NCBI GenBank assembly: GCA_006218065.1
Contig: VBWE01000032.1
Span: 1-64,000 of the forward strand
Source of the DNA: Bacteroidota bacterium
Lineage (GTDB): Bacteria; Bacteroidota; Bacteroidia; Palsa-965
Reading direction: 5' to 3'
DNA length: 64,000 nt
Each line of letters begins with the position of its first letter. The stretch's first letter is position 1. The position numbers and the translations under genes were made by a program. The notes beneath the pieces were generated by a model. That model was not told where the DNA came from. It was given only the letters and a program-made list of their open reading frames with translations, and did not search any database. Shown here in pieces: positions 1-7,433 of this stretch.

Positions 1-2
1 GG

Positions 3-785
3 AATATTCCCTTTGCCGGATTCCACGACCTGCTGTGCGTGCTGATGACCGGGAACCGCATCACGATGAAACTTTCTTCCGATGATTCGCGCCTGATGCC
101 CGCAATCGCCGCCCTGCTCGTGGAAACAGAACCGCGTTTTGACGAACAGCTGCGCATCGCCGACGGGAAACTGGAAAATATGGACGCCGTAATTGCTACC
201 GGCAGCAATAATTCATCGCGCTATTTCGAATATTATTTTGCGAAGTACCCGCACATCATCCGCAAAAACAGGCATTCCGCCGCGGTGCTCACCGGGGATG
301 AAAGCAACGGGGAACTGGCCGCGCTCTGCGAAGACATATTCCGTTATTTCGGGCTGGGCTGCCGGAGCGTATCCAAAATTTTTGTGCCGGCCGGTTATGA
401 TTTCAACCGCTTTTTTGAAGCCGCTTTCCCCTGGGGTGAAAAACTCATCGGGAATAACAAGTACATGAATAACTATGATTACAACAAAGCGGTTTACCTG
501 TTGAACAGCACCGATCTCCTCGACAATAATTTTCTGCTGCTGAAAGAAGATACCGGCCTGGGCTCGCCGGCCGCCATGGTTTTTTATGAATATTACACGG
601 ACCAGGACAGCCTGGCCGAACGCCTGCGCGCCGATGCAACCAACCTGCAGTGCCTGGCCGGGAAGGTTCCCCCGGGCATCGCGCCTGTGGTGGCTTTGGG
701 TCAGACCCAGGATCCCGGCCCGGGCGATTATGCGGATTGCGTCGATACTGTTCATTTTTTGTTGACATCCTTGGCTCATAAATAG
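3..785 (+). CDS. LuxC-like acyl-CoA reductase, 5' end cut off by the window
   Basis: The frame is open from base 3 (N-I-P-F-A-G-F-H-D), so the ATG at 39 is internal and the true start lies left of the window. About 260 residues are visible; Bacteroidota members of this family are usually about 340-350. The family reduces activated fatty acyl groups to aldehydes with NADPH in the cytoplasm. Seen in the sequence: G-L-G-C-R-S-V-S-K with the presumed acyl-accepting cysteine at bases 360-362, and N-N-S-S-R-Y-F-E-Y-Y-F shortly before it. Such genes stand alone in Bacteroidota without luxAB, so light production is not implied. The next gene starts 46 bases downstream. Family call is good; physiological substrate unknown. 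Confidence 0.8.
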   Translation, partial: NIPFAGFHDLLCVLMTGNRITMKLSSDDSRLMPAIAALLVETEPRFDEQLRIADGKLENMDAVIATGSNNSSRYFEYYFAKYPHIIRKNRHSAAVLTGDESNGELAALCEDIFRYFGLGCRSVSKIFVPAGYDFNRFFEAAFPWGEKLIGNNKYMNNYDYNKAVYLLNSTDLLDNNFLLLKEDTGLGSPAAMVFYEYYTDQDSLAERLRADATNLQCLAGKVPPGIAPVVALGQTQDPGPGDYADCVDTVHFLLTSLAHK

Positions 786-831
786 GATTTCTACCGAAAA
801 ACGATTATCTTGCGGTAGCAAACTGCGATCC

Positions 832-3800
832 ATGAAACAATTATTTGCTGCTGCAATCCTCTTGCTTTCCCTCTCGGCAAAAGGGCAGACCGTACTCTTT
901 TCAGAGAACTTCAACACCGGCGGGCCGGGCTGGACACTGAACGTGGTTACCGGCCCCGAGGGAACCGATCCCAATTTTTTCCAGGTCGATGATGACGAGG
1001 GCGGGGGAATTACGCCGAACCTCGGTGCGCCGGGAAGCTGCGGGGCGGCCAACAACGGCGACATGACCCTGCACGTAACGAGCGTATTCAACCCGGCTGG
1101 CGGAGCAGCATACGATGCGGGCGGTTTGTGCGGGATTCTTTTTTGTCCGCAGGCCAACCGCCGCAGTGAATCACCTACGATCAACTGCAGCGGGCAGTCC
1201 ACCGTTTCCGTTTCGTTTAATTATATCGAAGGCGGGCACCTGACGAACGACGATGCCACGCTCTGGTATTTCGACGGCGTAACGTGGACGATGATCGACA
1301 ATATGCCGAAAACGCTTACCGGCTGCGGCGGCCAGGGTTTATGGACTTCGCGCACGGTGGCTTTGCCGGCTTCAGCAAATAATAATGCCAACGTAAAAAT
1401 TGCTTTCGGCTGGGTGAATAATGATGACGGCGTGGGTGCCGATCCTTCTTTCGCAGTGGACAATGTAGAAGTTACTGTTCCTGCAACTTCTGCGCCTACG
1501 GCTGCGTTCACAGCAAGTTCGACCAGCGTGTGCACGGGTCAGCCGGTAAATTTCACGGATAATTCCACCGGCGCTCCCACGGGCTGGTCATGGACTTTCC
1601 CGGGAGGAACACCGCCGACGTCAACATCGCAGAACGTAACCGGCGTTACCTGGGCTGCGGCCGGAACATATACGGTTACACTGACTGCATCCAATGCAAA
1701 CGGTACGAACAGTACGACGCAGGTTATAACTGTTACGGCTACACCGACCGTTACGGCGACCGCAGCAAACACAGTCATCTGCCAGGGCCAGTCGGTTACA
1801 TTGAATACCAGCGGAGCAACATCGTACAACTGGATGCCGGGAAGTCTCAGCGGTTCATCCGTCAGCGTTACACCAGCAAGTACAACGACATATACAGTTA
1901 CCGGAACAAGCGGCACCTGCACCGACACGGCGCAGATCACGATTACAGTCCAGGTCTGCGCACCGCCGGCAGCGGCATTTACAGCCAGTTCGACAAACGT
2001 ATGCACGGGTGATCCCGTGAACTTCACGGATAATTCCACCGGCGGCCCGACGGCATGGACCTGGACATTCCCCAGCGGAACTCCCGGAACATCATCTGCG
2101 CAAAATGTGACCGGCGTTACCTGGGCTGTTGCAGGAACATATACCGTTACACTGCAGGTGAGCAATACCAACGGAAGCAACAGCACCACGCAGGTCATCA
2201 CCGTTACGGCTACACCGACCGTTACGGCAACTGCAGCAAATACGGTTATCTGCACGGGACAATCCGTTACGCTCAATACCAGCGGCGCAACATCGTACAC
2301 CTGGATGCCGGGAAGCCTGAGCGGGTCATCTGTCAGCGTTACGCCCGCAAGCACCACGACATACACGGTTACCGGGACAGACGGCACCTGCTCCGACACG
2401 GCGCAGATCACAATTACCGTCCAGGCCTGCTCACCACCGACCGCAGCATTCACCGCGAGCAGCACCAACGTTTGCGTTGGACAACCGGTAAACTTCACGG
2501 ATAATTCCACCGGTGGTCCGACTTCGTGGACCTGGACATTTCCCGGCGGAACTCCCGGAACATCGGGCACGCAAAACGTGACAGGCGTAGTGTGGAATGC
2601 CGCGGGAACTTATACGGTAACGCTGGATGTAAGCAACGTAAACGGAAACAATACGACCACGCAAGTCATTACTGTGAATGCTTTGCCGAACGTAACCGCA
2701 ACTTCCGGAAGCAGTTCGATCTGTCCCGGCGGAAGCGCAACGATGACGGCAAGCGGTGCGACTTCGTACACCTGGCTGCCCGGCGGACAAACGACAAACC
2801 CGTTGGTAGTTACGCCCGCAACAACGACATCGTACACAGTTACCGGCATCGATGCAAACGGTTGCCCGGATACTGCGCAGGTAACGATTACGGTAAATAC
2901 AGCACCCCCGGTAAATGCTACTGCGCTCAACGCGACTATCTGCGTGGGCCAGTCAACCACGCTGACTGCGGGCGGTGCAAGTTCTTTTGCATGGCAACCG
3001 GGTTCGCTGACGGGTATTTCGGTTACGGTAAGTCCTGCTGCAACGACAACGTACACGGTCACCGGTACGGATGCGAACGGCTGTACGGGCACAGCACAGG
3101 TAATCGTTATCGTGCAGGCCTGCAGCATTCCGACCGCTGTGGCGACGGTGAGCGACAACAGTATCTGCGAAGGAAACTGCATCGACTTCACGGATAATTC
3201 GACGGGAACACCAACTTCGTGGACCTGGACTTTCCCCGGCGGATCACCGGCAAGCTCGACGCAGCAGAATCCGAGCAGCATTTGTTTCGCCACTGCGGGA
3301 ACGTACACGGTACAACTGATCGCTGGAAATATTTCCGGCAACGACACGACTACCATTGTCGTTACAGTCGGTGCGCCTGCAAATATTGACGCGGGACCGT
3401 ACACGCAGATCGCGATCGGCAACAGTACGAACCTCAGTGCAAGCGGCGGAAGCGGAAGCTACAGCTGGTCGCCGCCCACAGGATTGAGCTGCACCACCTG
3501 CGCATCACCCACGGCAAGCCCGACGGTTACGACAACCTACACGGTAACGATGACCGATGGAAACGGCTGCCAGTCGACCGATACGGTTACCGTAGAAGTA
3601 ATTGAAAAGTACGACCTGTTTGTTCCGTCGGCATTTTCGCCCAATGGCGACGGCGTGAACGAAATACTTTTTGTTCGCGGAGCGGGAATCCGTTCACTCG
3701 AGTTCGTCGTCTTCAGCCGCATCGGCGAAAAAGTTTTTGAAACCACCGACAAGAATATAGGCTGGGACGGAACATTCCGCGGCGCGCCGATGAACACGGC

Positions 3801-3882
3801 GGTATTCACGTATTATGTACGTGCCGAATTTTATAACAATACCACCGCCGAGAAAAAAGGCGATATCACACTTGTACGCTAA
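832..3882 (+). CDS. PKD-repeat secreted adhesin with type B T9SS sorting domain
   Basis: A 1016-residue exported protein. Residues 1-18 form a signal peptide ending near A-K-G-Q. Residues about 30-215 form a concanavalin/MAM-like N-terminal region. Then come three near-identical modules of about 153 residues (starting near 220, 375 and 530), each a PKD domain (F-T-D-N-S-T-G, W-T-W-T-F-P-G-G-T-P) followed by an Ig-like segment, then a further Ig-like unit, a fourth PKD and a last Ig-like unit. Residues 927-1016 (F-V-P-S-A-F-S-P-N-G-D-G-V-N-E) are the gliding-motility C-terminal domain that sends cargo through the type IX secretion system as type B. The gene is followed 16 bases on by a PorP/SprF gene, the usual partner. 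Probable role: surface adhesin. Target unknown. Confidence 0.9.
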   Translation: MKQLFAAAILLLSLSAKGQTVLFSENFNTGGPGWTLNVVTGPEGTDPNFFQVDDDEGGGITPNLGAPGSCGAANNGDMTLHVTSVFNPAGGAAYDAGGLCGILFCPQANRRSESPTINCSGQSTVSVSFNYIEGGHLTNDDATLWYFDGVTWTMIDNMPKTLTGCGGQGLWTSRTVALPASANNNANVKIAFGWVNNDDGVGADPSFAVDNVEVTVPATSAPTAAFTASSTSVCTGQPVNFTDNSTGAPTGWSWTFPGGTPPTSTSQNVTGVTWAAAGTYTVTLTASNANGTNSTTQVITVTATPTVTATAANTVICQGQSVTLNTSGATSYNWMPGSLSGSSVSVTPASTTTYTVTGTSGTCTDTAQITITVQVCAPPAAAFTASSTNVCTGDPVNFTDNSTGGPTAWTWTFPSGTPGTSSAQNVTGVTWAVAGTYTVTLQVSNTNGSNSTTQVITVTATPTVTATAANTVICTGQSVTLNTSGATSYTWMPGSLSGSSVSVTPASTTTYTVTGTDGTCSDTAQITITVQACSPPTAAFTASSTNVCVGQPVNFTDNSTGGPTSWTWTFPGGTPGTSGTQNVTGVVWNAAGTYTVTLDVSNVNGNNTTTQVITVNALPNVTATSGSSSICPGGSATMTASGATSYTWLPGGQTTNPLVVTPATTTSYTVTGIDANGCPDTAQVTITVNTAPPVNATALNATICVGQSTTLTAGGASSFAWQPGSLTGISVTVSPAATTTYTVTGTDANGCTGTAQVIVIVQACSIPTAVATVSDNSICEGNCIDFTDNSTGTPTSWTWTFPGGSPASSTQQNPSSICFATAGTYTVQLIAGNISGNDTTTIVVTVGAPANIDAGPYTQIAIGNSTNLSASGGSGSYSWSPPTGLSCTTCASPTASPTVTTTYTVTMTDGNGCQSTDTVTVEVIEKYDLFVPSAFSPNGDGVNEILFVRGAGIRSLEFVVFSRIGEKVFETTDKNIGWDGTFRGAPMNTAVFTYYVRAEFYNNTTAEKKGDITLVR

Positions 3883-3898
3883 ACCGGGAGGAAAAACG

Positions 3899-4933
3899 AT
3901 GAGCACGAAAAAAATATTCGGACTGTTTGCAGCCATCTCCGTCATGGTGTCGGTACAGGCGCAGGATTTTCACTATACGTTATACCACATGTCGCCGCAA
4001 ACGCTGAATCCCGCGAACACCGGGGCATTCACGGGTGACATACGTGTCATAAACAACTACCGCATGCAGTGGTTTACGGTAAGTTCGCCTTACAAAACGC
4101 TTTCTGCTGCTGTGGACGGAGCCGTATTCCGCGGCAAGATGCAGGGCAGTGATTTTTTCGCCGCAGGTTTTGTTTTCAATAACGACCAGGCGGGAACGTC
4201 CTCGTTTAAAACCAACCGCTACGACCTGTCGATGGCTTTTCACAAAGATCTCAGCGGAACTTCTTCGAATTACGTTACGCTCGGTTTCCAGGCGGGACTC
4301 GGGCAGCAGAGCATCAACCTGGCGAACATGAGCTGGGACATACAGCATAACGGCCTGCAATACGATCCTACGCTTCCGAGTTTTGAAGGCGGCGGTTCTG
4401 CGAGCATCTGGTTCGATTATTCCACCGGGCTTTTGTGGACGTACACCGGGAACGAGCGTTTTAAAAACAGCATCGGCGCATCGCTTTTGCATATCGGTCG
4501 TCCGAACGTCGGCGTGTACGGCGGAGATAAACTGTACCGGAAATTCAACCTGAACTGGACTGCACAAATTGCACTCGGGGCCAATTCGAATGCGATCCTG
4601 ATCCCGAATATTTTATTCTCGAAGCAGGGTCCGAACCGTTTAGTGAATGCCGGCGCCGGCGTAAAATACCTGTTGCAGGAACGTTCTCATTATACCGGCT
4701 TCAACCAGGAAAAATCGTTCACCATCGGCGGAGCATACCGGCTGATGGATGCGGCTTCCGCTTACGTCCGTTTCGATTACGGTGGCTGGGGGCTCGGATT
4801 TAATTACGATTTCAATATCTCGGAACTGACTACGGCCACCAAGGGAATCGGCGCGCTGGAATTCATGGCGATTTATACCGGGATGTTCGGTTCACATAAA
4901 AATACCAGGTTGAGCAGTCCAAGCTTTTTCTAA
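3899..4933 (+). CDS. PorP/SprF family T9SS membrane protein (partner of upstream adhesin)
   Basis: 344 residues. The start at 3899 is chosen because it gives a clean signal peptide (M-S-T-K-K-I-F-G-L-F then V-Q-A-Q) and because G-G-G-A-G-G lies just upstream; the frame runs back to 3815 but that part overlaps the adhesin. After cleavage the protein begins Q-D-F-H-Y-T-L-Y-H-M-S-P-Q-T-L-N-P-A-N-T-G, the typical PorP/SprF opening, and continues as alternating outer-membrane beta-strands. In Flavobacterium, SprF is needed to secrete SprB and remains in the outer membrane; type B cargo generally has its own SprF-like partner next door. The pairing here fits that rule. A second pair is at 11095-14318. 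Confidence 0.9.
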   Translation: MSTKKIFGLFAAISVMVSVQAQDFHYTLYHMSPQTLNPANTGAFTGDIRVINNYRMQWFTVSSPYKTLSAAVDGAVFRGKMQGSDFFAAGFVFNNDQAGTSSFKTNRYDLSMAFHKDLSGTSSNYVTLGFQAGLGQQSINLANMSWDIQHNGLQYDPTLPSFEGGGSASIWFDYSTGLLWTYTGNERFKNSIGASLLHIGRPNVGVYGGDKLYRKFNLNWTAQIALGANSNAILIPNILFSKQGPNRLVNAGAGVKYLLQERSHYTGFNQEKSFTIGGAYRLMDAASAYVRFDYGGWGLGFNYDFNISELTTATKGIGALEFMAIYTGMFGSHKNTRLSSPSFF

Positions 4934-5090
4934 TTGCCTATTTTGGATTTGCGATTTCCGATTGAAAGTACCCGTTAGCGTCTTTGCGCCTTAGCGGTAA
5001 AGATTGTAATCCGGCTTTTACCGCCAAGACGCAAAGGCGCTAAAGTTTTACAGCAGTTCTAAAATCGGCAATCGCAAATCCAAAATCGTA
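4933..5090. repeat. Heptad-word palindromic element, copy 1 (with nested octad stem)
   Basis: Left arm 4933-4967 is five tandem 7-bp words (ATTGCCT, ATTTTGG, ATTTGCG, ATTTCCG, ATTGAAA) starting at the stop codon of the PorP gene. Right arm 5063-5090 is four words of the form AATCNNN in the same 7-bp register; 4941-4963 and 5063-5085 pair with one mismatch. Inside lies a second inverted pair, 4978-5001 and 5017-5040, made of 8-bp words (TTAGCGTC, TTTGCGCC, TTAGCGGT). The element fills the space between two convergent genes, so it could also end transcription from both sides. Confidence 0.85.
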
Positions 5091-5091
5091 T

Positions 5092-5562
5092 TCAGTCATT
5101 ATCCAGTTTTCGTTCCATCCGGTTGTTCGTAAAAGACACGCCTTTGTGAATTTTTTCGTGCTGCTCCGCGAGGTAAAACCCCATTTTTTCGAAGAAAGGA
5201 CGCGCGGTGATGCTCACGTCGCTGTACACTTTCTGCAGATCAAAATGCAGGGCCTGTTCCAGCAGTTCGTTCATCAGTATTTTTCCCACGCCCATGCGCT
5301 GGTGTTTGCTGCTCACATAAAACATATCGAGATAACCGTTTTCCGCCAGTGAAGCGAAACCGGCGAGCTGTTCGCCATCCATCACGGCGATGAAATACTG
5401 CTCCGCGATTTTCCTGCGCCACATCTCCGCATGGTTTCCTTCCGAAGCCCATACGCTGATTTGTTCCGGTGAATAATCGCGGCTGTTGACGGTCCGCACG
5501 GTATCGAGAAAAAGAGCGTCGATAGCCGGGATCAGTTCGTTCGTGGCTTTGCAGAGTTCCAT
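5092..5562 (-). CDS. GNAT family N-acetyltransferase
   Basis: A 156-residue protein of usual size for a single GNAT fold. The acetyl-CoA binding motif A is visible as L-D-M-F-Y-V-S-S-K-H-Q-R-M-G-V-G-K-I-L-M (residues about 79-98), with Q-R-M-G-V-G matching Q/R-x-x-G-x-G/A. A late A-R-P-F-F-E-K-M-G-F segment matches motif B. It should move an acetyl group from acetyl-CoA to an amine in the cytoplasm; the acceptor cannot be told. It is the last gene of a minus-strand row (VOC, secreted unknown, TfoX-like, GNAT) and starts 9 bases after the TfoX-like gene ends, so co-transcription is likely. Confidence 0.85.
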   Translation of the reverse strand: MELCKATNELIPAIDALFLDTVRTVNSRDYSPEQISVWASEGNHAEMWRRKIAEQYFIAVMDGEQLAGFASLAENGYLDMFYVSSKHQRMGVGKILMNELLEQALHFDLQKVYSDVSITARPFFEKMGFYLAEQHEKIHKGVSFTNNRMERKLDND

Positions 5563-5571
5563 CGCTTCGGT

Positions 5572-5922
5572 TTAAACGGGCGTCCGCCCGATCAGTGTGT
5601 TTTTCCGGAGCACAAGATCGCAGGCGAAATTTACCTGCTCTTCAAAATCATCCGCAGCGGCTGCGATGAAAATCCATTTCCGGCCTTTGGAATTTTTGTT
5701 GCTCTCGCGGACGGATGCGGAAAATAATTTCAGCGCAGCGTCGAAATTTTCAGGCGAAACGCATACCCATACGCCTTTATGCTGCGGCTTTTTCAGGATA
5801 TCGCAGAGGAAAAACACCATTTTATCCTGCAGGTAAACCATGTGCGCCCCGAACATGCTTTTCACTTCGGGGTTCATGGAGATGAGCCGTTCGGGAACAA
5901 ATGCGAAGGCTAGGGATGCCAT
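5572..5922 (-). CDS. TfoX N-terminal-like small protein
   Basis: 116 residues from the ATG at 5922 (M-A-S-L-A-F-A-F-V-P-E-R-L). The open frame runs further upstream to 6186, but that part lies over the neighbouring secreted protein and has its composition inverted, so the shorter start is used. Residues 19-45 (E-V-K-S-M-F-G-A-H-M-V-Y-L-Q-D-K-M-V) resemble the core of TfoX/Sxy N-terminal-like domains (V-x-x-K-x-M-F-G-G), a fold shared with YjbR-type proteins. Members of this size are not proven competence regulators. It begins 13 bases after the preceding gene. Family assignment is tentative. Confidence 0.6.
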   Translation of the reverse strand: MASLAFAFVPERLISMNPEVKSMFGAHMVYLQDKMVFFLCDILKKPQHKGVWVCVSPENFDAALKLFSASVRESNKNSKGRKWIFIAAAADDFEEQVNFACDLVLRKNTLIGRTPV

Positions 5923-5935
5923 CTGTGCGCGGTGA

Positions 5936-6718
5936 TCAGTTCGTGGCGTGCTGCCAGGCGTGTGTTTTATCGGCCGTATTGTAGGTGATCGTGCTGGTGC
6001 CTTTTTTGTAGCGGATGCCGATCGTTTTGAAATTCGATTTGAACCGGTGCGCAAAATACATCGATCCGAGCGAAGGCATTTTTTCGGAACTGTAATCCAG
6101 TTCAATCTCGTCGCCGGGATCGGTTTTTTCGCCCTGCAAAGGCTTGATGATTTTTTTGCTTGCAGAAAGTACGGTGCCGCTTGCATTGTAATAATACGTC
6201 ACTTCCGGCCCGTAAAAAGCCTGCCCGCCCTGGGAATAGGAGGGAAGAAACCAAACCGTGAGGCTGTTGTCGGCATTGCGTTTTACGTAACGGTTCATTT
6301 TGCGCCAGTCGGAAGGAATCGTTTTTTTCAGTTCGAGCGTAGCGTTGAGCAGGGCGCGGGCATGTGCGCCGAACATGGCAGTATCCGGTTTTTCTTTGGA
6401 AGAAAGCACTTTGCCTTTGGCGTCGATCGTATGATGGCTGGCTGCGGCGTAACGTTTCAGCGAATCGATCCGGCCGTGAACCACGTGCCAGGTATTTTTT
6501 TTATCCGTCCAGGCAAAACAGAGATCATCGCCGGGATCGCTCATCTGCATGGATGGAACGGGCGTTTTCATCAGGGCGGTATCGTACCGCAGCAACCAGA
6601 AAACCTGGTCTTCGTCCTTCTGGAAAGTTTTAACGTCGAATCCCGGGGGCAGGCCGAACTGCGCGAAAACGCTTACCGGGAAAGCAAGCAGGACAATGAG
6701 TCGTAGTTTTTTGAACAT
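5936..6718 (-). CDS. Secreted protein of unknown function
   Basis: 260 residues with a clear signal peptide (M-F-K-K-L-R-L-I-V-L-L-A-F-P-V-S-V-F-A-Q, cleavage after residue 19 or so). The mature part is mixed alpha/beta with no motif I recognise; it carries a D-P-G-D-E-I-E-L-D-Y segment near residue 200 and several short beta-rich stretches. No membrane segment follows the signal, so it is probably periplasmic or in the outer membrane lumen. It lies between a VOC gene upstream (48 bases away) and the TfoX-like gene downstream (13 bases), probably in one transcript. No function is proposed. Confidence 0.75.
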   Translation of the reverse strand: MFKKLRLIVLLAFPVSVFAQFGLPPGFDVKTFQKDEDQVFWLLRYDTALMKTPVPSMQMSDPGDDLCFAWTDKKNTWHVVHGRIDSLKRYAAASHHTIDAKGKVLSSKEKPDTAMFGAHARALLNATLELKKTIPSDWRKMNRYVKRNADNSLTVWFLPSYSQGGQAFYGPEVTYYYNASGTVLSASKKIIKPLQGEKTDPGDEIELDYSSEKMPSLGSMYFAHRFKSNFKTIGIRYKKGTSTITYNTADKTHAWQHATN

Positions 6719-6766
6719 AGGCTTTTATTCGTTGGGTCTCCTCCCTGCGCTGTCCCGGACCGTGAA

Positions 6767-7132
6767 CTATCTGGCCGAACGGTCGTCCATCATGATTCCC
6801 ATAATGTGCTGATCGGGATCGGTGAAATAAGCCAGCCAGCCCACGCCGGGAATGGCTCTTTTGGGAACAACAATCGTGCCGCCGTTATCGGTTACGGCCT
6901 TTATGGCTGCATCGATATCGGGAACATTGATCGAGTTCACCATGGGCTGTTTCGGATCCAGTTTTTTCATCACGGCGCCGTTGATGCCGGGCGCACCTTC
7001 CGGGCCGCTCATCGCCATCCAGTAATCGAAATCGCCGAACTTGTGGAACGTCCAGCCGAAACTGTTTTTGTAAAACTCCATCGACTTTTCCGGGTTATCG
7101 CTCGGAATTTCGAAATGCGTGATGCGTGCCAT
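6767..7132 (-). CDS. VOC (glyoxalase/bleomycin-resistance fold) family protein
   Basis: 121 residues. The ATG at 7132 (M-A-R-I-T-H-F-E-I-P-S-D) is preferred over the in-frame TTG at 7138, since the VOC fold starts at that point in relatives. The paired beta-alpha-beta-beta-beta modules can be followed: H-F-E-I-P-S-D-N-P-E-K-S-M-E-F-Y-K-N-S-F-G-W in the first half and V-G-W-L-A-Y-F-T-D-P-D-Q-H-I-M-G-I in the second. H7 and the late E/H positions could bind metal. Bacteroidota have many such proteins of unknown substrate. It faces dapD across a 301-base space that holds the palindromic element at 7148-7346. Confidence 0.85.
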   Translation of the reverse strand: MARITHFEIPSDNPEKSMEFYKNSFGWTFHKFGDFDYWMAMSGPEGAPGINGAVMKKLDPKQPMVNSINVPDIDAAIKAVTDNGGTIVVPKRAIPGVGWLAYFTDPDQHIMGIMMDDRSAR

Positions 7133-7147
7133 AATCAAGAGGTGTAT

Positions 7148-7346
7148 AGAAGCTGTTTAAATTTCATTTCAAATGTTTGTTATGTGCCTTTTTGAGTCAT
7201 GCTTCGTTATGTTTTTTGACCGTAGCAGCTCCGCTATGGCCTGCAAAACATGCCCCTGCCTCCGCCGTAGCGGCTACGCGCAGGCAGGTCGCCTGGCTCA
7301 AAAATGCATCATAACACTCCAAAGAAATGAAATTTAAACAGCTTCT
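7148..7346. repeat. Nested inverted repeat with 23-bp perfect ends (MITE-like)
   Basis: The ends 7148-7170 and 7324-7346 are a perfect 23-bp inverted repeat (first 20 bases AGAAGCTGTTTAAATTTCAT). Similarity continues inwards with gaps: TTTTTGAGTCAT at 7189-7200 pairs with GGCTCAAAAA near 7294-7303. The centre holds another stem, CCTGCCT near 7255 with AGGCAGG near 7282. The element is about 199 bp, has no reading frame of its own and fills most of the 301-base gap between the divergent VOC and dapD genes. Size, ends and lack of coding suggest a miniature inverted-repeat element, but no target duplication is clear. Confidence 0.75.
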
Positions 7347-7411
7347 TAACAAAAATAGAAAAAGAAGGCGATTATGACGGACAATGCCTGTGTATTTCGG
7401 GCGCATGGTGA

Positions 7412-7419
7412 TATATTTG
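7412..7419 (+). promoter_or_regulatory. Bacteroidota -7 box before dapD
   Basis: TATATTTG matches the Bacteroidota -7 consensus TAnnTTTG. It lies 14 bases before the ATG at 7434 and inside the longer open frame that starts at 7374, which argues that translation starts at 7434 or 7440. No convincing -33 TTTG is seen at the usual 19-20 base spacing. Confidence 0.5.
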
Positions 7420-7433
7420 CCGCTCAATCCGAC

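Noticed and set aside
791..818. CTACCG/CGGTAG hairpin and TATCTTG box upstream of the first adhesin
   Set aside because: Stem is only 6 bp and the -7 box lacks one T; not enough for a promoter or operator call.
213..1202. 329-residue minus-strand frame across the LuxC/adhesin junction
   Set aside because: Covers two well-supported plus-strand genes; composition and lack of any domain mark it as a shadow.
1539..2570. 343-residue open frame opposite the PKD adhesin
   Set aside because: It mirrors the adhesin repeats (V-T-V-Y-V-V-V-L-A-G-V type), has no start signal and is the expected antisense shadow of GC-rich repeat DNA.
5572..6186. Longer start for the TfoX-like gene
   Set aside because: The added 88 residues overlap the secreted protein gene and read as its frame-shifted copy (Arg/Ser/Thr/Pro-rich).
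7374..7433. Upstream start for dapD
   Set aside because: Relatives start at N-I-I-E-x-A and a -7 box lies inside this stretch.
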